Assembly: GCA_034766995.1 (NCBI GenBank)
Contig: CM068315.1
Location: forward strand, 36,127,818 to 36,191,817
Reading direction: 5' to 3'
Source: Acanthacorydalis orientalis
Taxonomy: Eukaryota; Arthropoda; Insecta; Megaloptera; Corydalidae
Length of the DNA: 64,000 bases
Part shown: piece after piece, positions 53,600 to 64,000 of the stretch
Layout of the letters: each line of letters begins with the position of its first letter
Position numbering within the stretch: position 1 is the stretch's first letter
Position numbers and translations under genes: made by a program
The notes under the pieces: model-generated
The model's input: only the letters and a program-made list of their open reading frames with translations
What the model was told of the DNA's origin: nothing
Database searches by the model: none

Positions 53600-54840
53600 T
53601 AAACAAACAAAAAATCACCGGAGCATATCTATGCTATGCTGCAAGCTTTTAAACGTAGAACTACGTCTGGGGTTGCATAATAAATGAAATCCATGAGTAT
53701 TGTAGATTATACATTTATGTTGTTTCGTTATTGTTACAGTTACTACAGGTATAGGTGGAATGAATTTTTGGACCACGAATAATGGGCGCTGATAGGAGAA
53801 GTATGAGTTGTCGCCAGTGCATTTGAGTCTTTCCAAATATCTCATAAAGATCATATCTATACAGGATCCACAGAGAGTGGTTGGTGTTTTGGATGATGCG
53901 AGTTATAGTCAAAACATATCTCACATAAAGGTTAAGAATTGAGTGTTCTCATTAACTATTAAGTCTAAGCTGAAATCTCCCATGAGTATGATAGACATGT
54001 CATGATATGCCTCATCGGTTAGGTATGGATTAAACTGATTAATGTTCGGACTACGTACATTGAGGCAGTAGGAGAGAAAGGATTGTATCTTTCAGAGAGG
54101 TATGCTCGGATTTATGACCGCGATGAGGAGGTATCTCTTGGAGTCAATGATAACTTCAGCCGTAAGACATCTTGAAAAGTTATGTTCTGAGGCATTTATG
54201 TTATGTTAGGTAGCTCCGCTAGTCGACGGCTGTAATGTCGAGGTCGGGGGCGGCGAATTTCCACTCTCGCGGGTGGCCTTCAAACAGACCCTGTACTCTC
54301 ATTTTCGAACGGCTTCTAACTTATGTAGCCTTTCTGAATCCTTGTACTCTCGGCCACGCTTTTTAATAAATTACATGGCCATGATGGTATTTTGCTTCGA
54401 ATTTCCTGGACAGGTTTGAAATTTTCACTGCTATTCTCAAAAATTGGGTCTCGTAACTCTCGTAGTTCACTTCACAGATAAATAGTATTATTATCCACTG
54501 ATAGCGTTGTCTTTAAGTTACAGAACGAGGTATTACTCTCTTCTGTATCACAAGTGACACTGACTCAATCGTCCCTGAATCATACCGTATCCTTACGCCA
54601 AGGTCGCTAAAGATAGCAATTTCCGCCGCGCCCACCCTTCTCCCTCACAGATCTAGCTACAACATATTGTTAACAAGCGACATCTCTTCTCTATCTAACG
54701 GCATATAAATCATTAACATAGCTCTTATAGTTTTCGTGGAGTAAGCGTTTCAAATTTTGTACTTTTTGGGACACCGAAACTCGTACGTACCCCCTCACCT
54801 AGACTCGGGAAGGACGCAGTTCTATGACAAAAAAAATCCA
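53600..54840 (-). pseudogene. Degenerate mobile-element ORF with EEP endonuclease-like domain
   Basis: The minus-strand reading from about 54185 downward gives CLTAEVIIDSKRYLLIAV, then NVRSPNINQFNPYLTDEAYH, then IILMGDFSLDLIVNENTQF (GDF at 53972-53980). After stops and a frame change come TTLCGSCIDMIFMRYLERL and NSYFSYQRPLF (to about 53760). The GDF...ID...SYF.(H)RP pattern is that of exonuclease-endonuclease-phosphatase domains in retroelements. I also recall it at the C-end of PIF1-helicase-like ORFs in hymenopteran genomes. Positions 54210-54840 are GC-richer and in part open, ending PPPTSTLQPSTSG (about 54220-54260), possibly an ORF1-like part. The exact family is uncertain. Confidence 0.5.
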
Positions 54841-55402
54841 ATCTTTTAGAATGATTGATCAGAAAAAAATTGATATCGCCTGGAGCATCGAAAAAAATAT
54901 TTGTTAAAATGAATTTAGTCTCAGTATCTAAAATTATATTGTGACGAACAAATCTTTTAAATATTTTAAAATATCAAACAATTTTAAATAAATTTTAGAA
55001 CTTGATTCAAAAAAAAACATTTGTACAAGTACCACAAAAGAGAACAAAACTGTTTCATTTTGTAGAACGTTAATTAAAATCAAAGATTAAATTTATCAAT
55101 TATAGTCACTAAATTATTTATTATATCTACTGTTATAACTATAAATGTGCATAGTTTGATCAATATTTGACACTACTGAAACATTTATTTATTACAATAA
55201 ATCTAAATTAATTACCGATGTATAGCATTTTACAAATCAATGCGAATAATTCACAAAGACCAAAATTAATATGTAACTGTGTTTCGTGCTTTGTGGTTTT
55301 ATTATCTGCTCTTTTATCAAAAACCGTATTTCTGTTATATTAATTTCATAATCTATATTAGCTTTTATTGTATCGTCATATTATCTATTATATATGTGTA
55401 TA

Positions 55403-55414
55403 CTCACACACACA

Positions 55415-55480
<66 letters not shown>
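55403..55480. repeat. (TA)n microsatellite with CA block
   Basis: A short CACACACA block precedes a long TA tract. Confidence 0.93.
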
Positions 55481-55847
55481 ATATAAAATATATATAAAAG
55501 AATACGACATACACATGTATACAGGAAAGAGTAAATTATTAGATAATAAAAAATGAAATAGTTATAAAAAAATGATATTAAATTATAATTTAAAATATGT
55601 ATTTTTTAATTCTTGAGTATTTACAGAATAAATACTTTTTTAATAAAATAGTTTTGAATTTATAATTTATTTCTAAAAAGTTATTTCAGGTCAAATGGTG
55701 GATATTGTTTTAGATTTTTTTGTAAACAGTTTCACATTTTTACGTTTTAAGAAAAGATATGATAATTTATTTACAAATTATTTATTGAAGTATTGTTTTG
55801 GCGGTATTTTTCCTTTTTAAGCACGTAGTTTTTTCTATTTTCTACAG

Positions 55848-55962
55848 GTTGTGACACGTATGCTATCTTTATAACGAATTATCTACAATTACTTGAAAAT
55901 GTGCCAAAATTAGTCATAGAAGATAAAAACTCGCAAGATTCAAAAGAACGAAGACCACTAAG
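55848..55962 (+). CDS. Candidate internal exon of an unrecognised gene
   Basis: A 115-nt segment with a strong acceptor (TTTTTTCTATTTTCTACAG) and donor AAG|GTAATT. Only one frame is open: 2 nt, 37 codons, 2 nt. The peptide includes CDTYAIFITNYLQLLENVPK and EDKNSQDSKERRPL. The gene is not recognised. Entry phase fits the exit of the first-exon candidate ending at 29791, which would create a Gly codon across the junction; the implied intron would be about 26 kb. Confidence 0.42.
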
Positions 55963-57395
55963 GTAATTTATTATAAATACAAACAAATATAATCTTAAAT
56001 TTATGTGCTTAGACAATTATATACAAAGCAGTCTTCTATCAGTTTTATTGCTAGAAGTTACAAATATTTATAGTAAACATGTGAGATACGATAACTGTTG
56101 TCATTTGGTAATTTAAATTTTTTCTCTTGTCACGTTGATATTAATTTAGTATAGAATACTATAATGTAAAACAAAGAATATTTTCATAAAATGTACTTTT
56201 TATATATTGTTTTCAAAATTAATTAATACAGTCTCTTGTTAATTAAATTGTAAAAAGGTTTTTATCAAAATTAATCTACAATATCTTTGAAAATACGGAA
56301 TAGTTAAGTAGCTGGTAGAAAATGTGGAAGATTAAAATAAAATAAGATAAATTATATTTCTAATATATTAAAAATTGATGTTATTATTTATATACAATTA
56401 ACGTTAATTTATGTATATGTATATATATATATATGTTAATTTTTTAGCTTTTTTATAATTCACTTCTTTCAAGTACTAAGGCAGTGTCATACTATATAAA
56501 TTAGTATCATGAACAAAAAAGTATCACCGTGTTATTAATGTAATTAAATAGATTTTTCACAAGAGTAAATTTTCAGAATGTCTCTTGTTTATAAAGTAAA
56601 TGCACAACGAGTTTTATATCGACTAACATAATTTAAATAAGCAGCAAAACGTATCAGACCCATGTGGTAAAGCACACCGCAACGTTCACAGTAACAGATG
56701 GACTGAATGTGAAAACCGCCTACCACAAACCAACCTCATCATGAACAACGCTACATACAGCAGTGCATCAGTGCAAATGGATGTATGCAAACAACAGAGC
56801 GGTGTCAACTATGTCATCGTTGACGCATTCATTGAATAATAAATTCATTAAAAGTTATCTCTTACACGTCAATGTATTTGCGTGTGTTTTGAAAAAAAAA
56901 ATAATGAAATATGTATACAGTAATCAGCAGCGGTGAAATATAACGTAAATATGAGATGATACTTTTTTTATCGTTAATATGATTCATACGAAGGTTATAT
57001 TAATGCAATAGCTGGCTGTTTTTGTTGGCCCGTTCCATGGGAAAATTGGACTTATTCTGTACGCTGAAAATTCTGATTAAGGTAGCTGGCGGTTTGTTTT
57101 AATATCCTCTTGTGAATTTTAAATTAGTCATTATAAACAATAAAGGATACTTGTATTCTGAATTTCAAATTATACGAATGAAAATTTGATATGTAAAACA
57201 AATTGAGGTTCGTTTTATACTTAGAAAGTGATACTTCATAGAATTCATTCCAGTACATAATTTGAGATGAATGCATTTATACTTATCAGGTATAAATTTA
57301 TTTCATTTTATAATAAAACTATTTTAGAAATTTACTTTTTTTAATTAATTAATATTTTAAAACTGGTAGAATTTATAAGTTTATGTAAAAATATA

Positions 57396-58653
57396 ATAGG
57401 AGCTTGCATTGAAAGCCGCTTTTCACGTGTAGATGGCTCTAGGTGTGTATGCTGTGGGAAGTGACAGGTGTCTCTTATGTCATTTTGAAATGGGAATATT
57501 TCCCAATAAAACTCAGTTATCAGACGCCATCTTTTGCTTACACAAGTGCGTTTCTATAACCGAATAAAAATTGAACGTAACAAGTTGTTTTTCCGATGTG
57601 TACTTCTACACTACTTTGGTTTGGAAAAAGTGCAGCTAAAGCTCATCGATTGCTTGCGAAAACTTATGATGAATCTGTTCCATCGGAAACAGTATGTACA
57701 GATTAGTTTCGACGATTCAAAAGTGGTGATTCTGATGTTCACGATAAACAACGGCCAGGTCAATCACAATTGTTGTTTTATTGGAAGAAAATCCTGCTCA
57801 AACACTCAAAGAGTTGGGTTAACAGCTTAAAGTCGATAAATCAACAATTTCACGACGTTTACAAGCCATGGGAAAGATCCAGAAAGAAGGGAGATGGCTA
57901 CCACATGAATTGATCGAAAATTGGTAATCGTTTAAACATCTCGATTTCTTTGTTTGAAAGGCATAAAAAGAAGAGTTTCTTGTGGCGTATCGTGACTAGC
58001 GATGAAAAATGGATCTATTTCGATAATCCGAAACGAGGGGATCATCGATTGAACCTCGCTAACCTAACCTAACTAATGTCGACACCAAAGCGAAACATCC
58101 ACGGTCACAAACCAATGATCTCTATTTGGTGGGATATGAAGGGTGTCGTATATTAATGAGCTATTGAAACCGAAGGAAACAATCACTGCCGAATGTTATC
58201 GATAACAACTGAAGCGTTTGAATGATAATTTGATATAAAAACCACCACAAATTGCATCAAATTGACGAAAAACGATTCTTCTTCATGACAACAATCGGCC
58301 CTGTGTTGCTATAGCTGTGAAACAAACTGATGGAGTTCGAATGGGAGGTTATCCCGCACGCAGTGTATTCTCTGAACCTGGTCGCAAGAGATTACAATCT
58401 GTTCTAATCGATGCAACGTGTTTTAGAAGATATACATTTCCATAACTACAGAGAAGTCGAAAATTGTGTTGCTGAATGGATTGACTCAAAAGACAGACTA
58501 TACTTTCGTCGCGAAATTCAACTTCTGCCAGAAAAGTGGAAAAAGTAATAGCTTCCGAAGGAAAATACTTTTATTAATGTATTCACACTTTTTATTATTG
58601 AAATAAATGCTCAAAGAACTATAAAAATAGCGGATTTCAATGCAAGGACCTAA
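57396..58653 (+). mobile_element. Full-length but inactive mauritiana-type mariner
   Basis: A 1258-bp element, near the usual mariner length of about 1.28 kb, with TA on both sides (57394-57395 and 58654-58655). Right terminal repeat, reverse-complemented, TTAGGTCCTTGCATTGAAAT; the left repeat is diverged (ATAGGAGCTTGCATTGAAAG). The 57420-57580 leader and the short 3' tail are present. Confidence 0.88.
57580..58548 (+). pseudogene. Mariner transposase pseudogene (mauritiana subfamily)
   Basis: Catalyses cut-and-paste transposition in intact relatives. Recognisable blocks across frames: KSAAKAHRLLAKTYDESVPS, FRRFKSGDSDVHDKQRPGQ, RIVTSDEKWIYFDNPKR (first catalytic Asp at 58001), NIHGHKPMISIWWDMKGVVY, ILLHDN (second Asp at 58287), RDYNLF (third Asp at 58390) and LLPEKWKK before the stop. 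The second-to-third Asp spacing fits DD34D. The expected start codon at about 57579 reads AAG, a stretch after GQ (about 57765) is deleted, and several stops and frameshifts break the frame. Blocks are given as remnants only; the gene is dead. Confidence 0.85.
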
Positions 58654-59024
58654 TAATTAACAGTGAGAAAAAATCATAAGAGATTAATTGGAATATACTA
58701 ATAATAGACAAAAAATAATAAAAAAATATGAATGGAGAATATCATGCAAATAATTTAAAAAATTAATAAACAAAACTTATTATATTTGATTATGCAGAGA
58801 ATTATGAAAAGAAAAAAGAATTAAAAAATGAAGGAAATAGGACAAATGAAAAAGTTTAAGAAGTAAGAATTACTTAGTAAGACTGTTAACACTACAAATT
58901 TAAATTTATTGAAACAAGAAAATATAATTTTGAACTGAATAAAATAAAATGAAGGCTTAAATTCGCAAATCTGCAAACCATAAAAAAACAGTAAAAAGCG
59001 TTCACTTACTTCAAGTTAATATAC

Positions 59025-59073
<49 letters not shown>
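59025..59073. repeat. (TA)n microsatellite, about 49 bp
   Basis: TA with one CG interruption. Confidence 0.93.
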
Positions 59074-59077
<4 letters not shown>

Positions 59078-59207
59078 GTATGTGTCTGAATACAATTTAT
59101 CATCGGCCTTTGACGATCTTCTGTCGGATAAGTGTCTTAAAAGATCCAATTTAAATGATCCAGCGCTTATCTTTCAACACCTTTTCAATGTATATTTTCT
59201 TACATTA

Positions 59208-59246
<39 letters not shown>

Positions 59247-59797
59247 ATAATCTTTTTGAATACTTAATCTAAGTATTTAGAACGATAGGTTTCTGGAGAT
59301 TGTGAGAAGTTTAAATTTCATTTTAAGTAAAATGTCATCTTGTATTAAGAGGTGATTGTTTGAGATGTTTTAAATAAGGAAGAAAAATTTAGTCAGAAAA
59401 TCCCTCACTCTCTGACGGAAAGGGAACTGTACACAAAACTAAAACTCTCTTACAGAAAATCGATTGTTACCAAGTCAGAGGGAAAGAGTGGTAAATTAAA
59501 AAGAACAGTGACGTTTTGTTCAAGATATAATATTATGAATAATCTTGATGAATAACTTTACAATTTTTTGTAATGATTTACACAACTTAGATTATTTATA
59601 AACAATATATTTCTATGATAAAGTTTTAACTTCATATTCTTTATTTTTTTTTAAAACAAAACCTTTAATTAATTGTTTTCTTCTTCATTGCTATTAATAA
59701 GGAGTTTATATTTAAATATAATTGAGTCATTAAATTTTCATTGGTGATATGTTTGATTATGTGTATCAAAGCACTGGAAAGTATTAAAACATAATAG

Positions 59798-59833
<36 letters not shown>

Positions 59834-60196
59834 GTTATAACTACAAATTGCTGTCTTAAATATTTTTGTAGTTTGTCAGACTTTCATAACATTAACGAAT
59901 TTGTCGACAAAAGTTAAATTGAAAGAAATAAATTCAACAGAAATATTAAAGACAATGATTTCTTAAGAAAATTTCAAATATATAAATATTCTATAATCAG
60001 GTTTTATTTTTTTTAAATAAAAAAGTTCTTTTGTCATTGTACATGAAAATCAATTTTCATATTTTATTTCAAGTTTTATAACGTAAATATAATTACTTCT
60101 TTATAATTATTTACTAATATGTGTATTATGTAATTATTATTGAATTCGAATTTTAATTTCTCATTATATATTTATAAAACAAATCGAATAAATAAA

Positions 60197-60239
60197 TATA
60201 TATAAAAATATATATATATGTGTATATATATATATGTAT

Positions 60240-60272
<33 letters not shown>

Positions 60273-60273
60273 C
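60197..60273. repeat. Interrupted TA/TG repeat
   Basis: Alternating TATATA and TGTGTA segments. Confidence 0.9.
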
Positions 60274-61069
60274 AAAGGACGATGAGAAAAACAAAGAAGA
60301 ATTTAATTTCACAGTTCAAAAAGAAGCGCATTTCATATGTAAATTTTTCAATATTTATTCAAATTTTGTAACGAATTTAAAACGAAAATAAACAGATAAT
60401 GGATTCCAACATCTTAATCATTTGGTGTACATTGCATTCAAGAAAAGTACATTCGAATAGGAAATATTTATTATAAGAATCGGGGCGGACTTGCAAACGT
60501 GAATAAAGACCAGTCGCTGATAAGTCTACACATTCGTTGAAGAGATAGCGACGCTGGTAGAGCGTGTGACGGCGGTCTACACCGCAACAGTTGCCGGCGT
60601 CTCTCGGCCCATTAACGTCCAAAACTCCTTACTCTACCAGAGATTTACGCGATGTCCAGACACTGCCGAAACTATTTTGTGATATACGAGTTAAAGATTA
60701 CTGTTGCGTTTCTATGGACGCTCGTGTATCAACATACTCGAATGAATTACTTCACATGATTTATTATAATGCGTATAACAAGTTATAGTTTGTGATTACG
60801 TTAATAAGATATTATGTGTTTTAGGGTTAACATTAAACAATAATATTGGTTATTTCATTAATTATGAATATATAGTATATTGTGAATATTATTTTTCTTT
60901 TATCATAAAAATGATTTTTAAGAAAAATATTCAATCCAATTTTTATTACGAATTTTTTTACAGATTTTATTTCCAAAAATACACTAAATTGTTATAAATA
61001 AAACTAAGTTGCTATAGTATATATATATATATACAGATTACACTATTATAAAGATTTTCTTTCTTTATG

Positions 61070-61630
61070 TTAGGTTGGTAGAAAAATAATTGTGATTTTT
61101 GCTTTCTGAATCCTAACCTCAATTTTTGTAAAGAAAGTGTCATTTCATAGTGTTCATGCTAATATCATTTTAAATTATATTTTTCGGTCTGTATTTTGAT
61201 AACGTCGGGCTTGGTCTTTTTGTTAATTTTATTTCAAATTGGGTTATTGAATTAAAGATGGAAAAGAACCAAATAAGAGCAATTTTTGTATGATTTCAAA
61301 ATGGGTAGTATAGCAGCAGAAACTGCTCGTAAACTAAACGATACTTTTGGTATAAGTACTGTTAAAGAACGTATGGTACAATGATAGTTCCAAAAATTTC
61401 ATGCTGCGAACGAGAGCTTTGAAGATGAAGAAGGTCGTGGGCGTCCTTCTTCAGTTAATAACGACCAACTGAAGGCGTTAGTTGGATCACAACCATGCAC
61501 AACAATTCGAGAGCTTACACAAAAGTAAAAGTTAGTTTTCCAACTGTTCTGGACCACTTAAAGCTACTTATATTAAAAAAATTATACGAATTTGAAGGTC
61601 ATAAACCACATTTTTTTTCTACAAACAATA
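61070..61630 (+). mobile_element. Non-autonomous mariner derivative, family A copy 4
   Basis: An element of about 561 bp with left repeat TTAGGTTGGTAGAAAAATAA and a diverged right repeat (about 61603-61630). Start codon at 61258 (MEKNQIRAIFV then stop). Later frames show GSIAAETARKLNDTFG and NESFEDEEGRGRPSSVNNDQ, with stops and a frameshift between. Same deletion junction and TACGAATTTGAAGGTCATAA tail as the other copies. It sits about 35 bp downstream of a (TA)n tract. Confidence 0.82.
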
Positions 61631-62159
61631 TTAATTACATAAAAATCATAAACCGAACTATCGCACGTTATTTTTTTAATTTTATTTTTTTATCAAAATG
61701 AAATCTTATAATTATTTAAGAAAATTAAAACTTATTTATTCATCGTTTCAAGCATGATATGATATTTAACGATTAAGGAAAACCTGTATTTGATTATTTA
61801 ATTTGAATAGAAAATTATTTACTTCATTATTTTGTAGAATATATATTTTATTATAAAAATAAATTAATGAGCAAAATACGAGTATAAAAATAGCACGATC
61901 ATTGCTAAATTAATACTTTAAAACGATGAAATATTACAAAAATAAAATATTTTTTCACTTCAGTACTTCACATTATATTGTAATGACCATATGTGAAGTA
62001 TGATATCATTTGAATTCTAAGAGATCTAACACTTTTGATTTGAATGTTATGAATTGATCATTGTTAAGTTCGGCATCGTAGACAACTTAAGTACATACTC
62101 CAGTAAGAATGTTACAAAAATCATATGATGGTATATAAATGTTGGTTGAAAGCCATAGT

Positions 62160-62500
62160 AACAGTGAAGTTATCGATGGATGGCTTAGGCACATGGGAAC
62201 AACGACGAACGAATAGTGTCAGTGGGGCTAGAGTTGGACAGCCAGTGACGGCTAATTCCGGTGGGGACAGTGAGGGAAGTCAGGTCAGTGTAGTGACACT
62301 GATGAGTGGCGAGAACACTGACGAATCTCCATGGATAGATGTCAATGTGGATTGTCGAAGTCACTTGGGGTAGTCGAAGGATCGTGATCCTGATAGCACG
62401 GGGATAGCTAAAGCCCGATTTGGTGTTTGAGTTCACTCATACGGCTGGGAAAATGGATCGGATGACAGAAAGAAACGGACAGAATTGGCAGACGTGAGGT
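62160..62500. other. GC-richer island
   Basis: About 340 bp rich in GTGACA/CAGTG words, with open frames on both strands (plus 62125-62373, minus 62185-62436). Neither frame resembles a family I know. Could be a relic exon or inserted sequence. Confidence 0.25.
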
Positions 62501-63132
62501 CAACTTAGTGAAAAGTCTGTACTGTCGGTATAATTCAGGGAATAGAAAATAATCAGTCACTGATTACACAGAGACCGCAAAAAATATATTTTATATGAAA
62601 TTATAATATTTACAAAATATTTTAATTACATAATGTATATACTTAATTGTATGTGGTGTTATAAATATTATTTCCTATTTTGAGCAATACATATATAATA
62701 GAAAATGTCATTCTTGTTAGTTACCAAAGAATATAATTTTAATATAAATATATGCCAATATGAACGACATCTTTTATAGAGTATAAATATTTACTATCAC
62801 AGTAGTCTTCTTTTTAATTCTTTTTTCTATAGTAATTTAGTAAATTACATCATTTAATATTAAATGTATTTACAAAGGAATACTTATGTGTGTGTGTGTA
62901 TATATATATATATATACATACAAACACATATCTATAAAATGATCCAATCTTTAAAGAATTCTATCGTTTATTAAGTTCATTTATGAAAGAATTTTGATTG
63001 AGTTTGTAGAGACGTAGTTGCATTAATAAAAGTGTTGTAGAACAAAAAAGTTTTATTAATGAAAATAAATGTATAAAATTTGATTTAGATGTTTAAATTA
63101 ATTGTTATTGATTTCCGGTTAAACTTTATTAC

Positions 63133-63222
<90 letters not shown>
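63133..63222. repeat. (TA)n microsatellite, about 90 bp
   Basis: Nearly pure TA with one G interruption, followed by a short GT run. Confidence 0.95.
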
Positions 63223-63226
<4 letters not shown>

Positions 63227-63299
63227 GTGTGTAAAATTGTGAACAGCAAATTTTTTATTAAAAAAAAGAACAGTAAAATACGAATTACTGTGTTCATAA

Positions 63300-63740
63300 A
63301 CATGAATGATGTGTTTTTGTCCGGTTCGTTTGAGATCTCGCGACTACAAGTCTGGTCAGTGGTCAACGGGGTACGTTTTATACTTTTGTGGACCTACGTT
63401 TCAGTGTACAAATATATTCGTGCAGTGGTATGAGGATGGTCATTTGGTTGTGTTTATGGATGTTGCGGTCTGGTCGGGTCGTTAGGGTAACACTGGGGTG
63501 GACATAGCGGCGCGGCGCTTTTATATAAATTTTCCACATTAGGAACACTAATGAATGCCATCGCGCTTTGCTAGTAAGATGGCCGCTAATTTTCCGAGAA
63601 TAATTACACGGCCAGACATAATAACAAGTACTAATGTGGCGAATGAAAACTTTGGTTTTGTGCCGTTATTCCAATTCACGGCCGAGTGAATTCAAAGGAT
63701 AGATGCCTGCTGTAGACGTGAGCGTAACTGAATTTATAAA
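63300..63740. promoter_or_regulatory. CpG-containing island with TATA-like element
   Basis: Contains GCGGCGCGGCGC immediately followed by TTTTATATAAATT (about 63507-63531), resembling a core promoter, and further CpGs to 63740. No downstream exon recognised. It could belong to Sema2a or to another gene. Confidence 0.22.
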
Positions 63741-64000
63741 TGATACGGCAAATTGTTGAATTTTAAACAGTTTAAACTTTTCGTGTTGGGCGATATTTTC
63801 AAATGTACACCGATTGTATATTTACACTCTTATGTTACTTCATAATTTTTATTATAATATATGGAACGTACAATTTATAATACTATGATTATTTTGAGCA
63901 TTTCTGGAAATATATTTCCATATTTTCAAACATTTTTTTTATACAATAATAATTCTTGGAACACTTTACATATATTTTTTTAATTAAAAAGAATGTTTCG

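Noticed and set aside
58059..58076. Possible interstitial telomere array
   Set aside because: Only three CTAAC units, inside a mariner; too short to be a telomeric array.

Overview
The window is eukaryotic nuclear DNA that is extremely A+T-rich and packed with (TA)n microsatellites. It carries no bacterial-style gene order. Spliced exons of the secreted axon-guidance gene semaphorin-2a, together with mariner/Tc1-type transposon remnants, point to an insect. The residue choices in the semaphorin exons, the low GC and the mariner assortment fit Hymenoptera (bee or ant) best; that narrower placement is inference.

Main gene: the minus strand holds consecutive coding exons of Sema2a, encoding the start of the sema domain. 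They are 16067-16154, 6518-6569 and 1628-1690. Splice sites and reading phases join perfectly (2 nt, 2+1 nt, phase 0), and the joined peptide is collinear with insect Sema-2A. A candidate preceding exon (17148-17216, a Pro-Cys-Cys motif, matching phase) lies about 1 kb upstream. The signal-peptide exon and everything after exon 1628-1690 were not found. Introns are about 1 kb, 9.5 kb and 4.8 kb; the rest of the window (17217-64000) is 5' intron and/or upstream DNA.

Mobile elements: (1) four copies of an internally deleted mariner (11594-12160, 32321-32904, 36163-36687 minus, 61070-61630) share one deletion junction and keep only the transposase DNA-binding region. (2) Two copies of a second internally deleted mariner (4080-4596 and 42365-42814) each lie between (TA)n arrays. 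(3) A full-length but dead mauritiana-type mariner lies at 57396-58653. (4) A truncated mellifera-like mariner lies at 36728-37357. (5) A Tc1-like remnant lies near 51640-51900. (6) An endonuclease-like (EEP) ORF remnant lies on the minus strand at 53600-54840. (7) A 367-bp foldback element at 25743-26109 has 39-bp terminal inverted repeats and nested hairpins and matches no family I recognise.

Possible nested genes: several short segments look like genuine exons but match nothing I can name. They are 20638-20750 (+), 55848-55962 (+), a TATA-box plus first-exon arrangement at 29596-29791 (+) and a terminal exon at 45735-45844 (-). The first-exon candidate and 55848-55962 are phase-compatible. 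Islands of higher GC inside the introns (for example 9570-9990, 38390-38880, 63300-63740) may be regulatory. Most of the remaining long open frames are chance readings through TA repeats. Smaller (TA)n tracts not listed separately are near 2454, 13936, 18704, 18829, 21210, 26265, 27067, 31555, 40742, 43600, 45669, 46768, 47519, 49229, 50696, 53280, 59212, 59803 and 62898.
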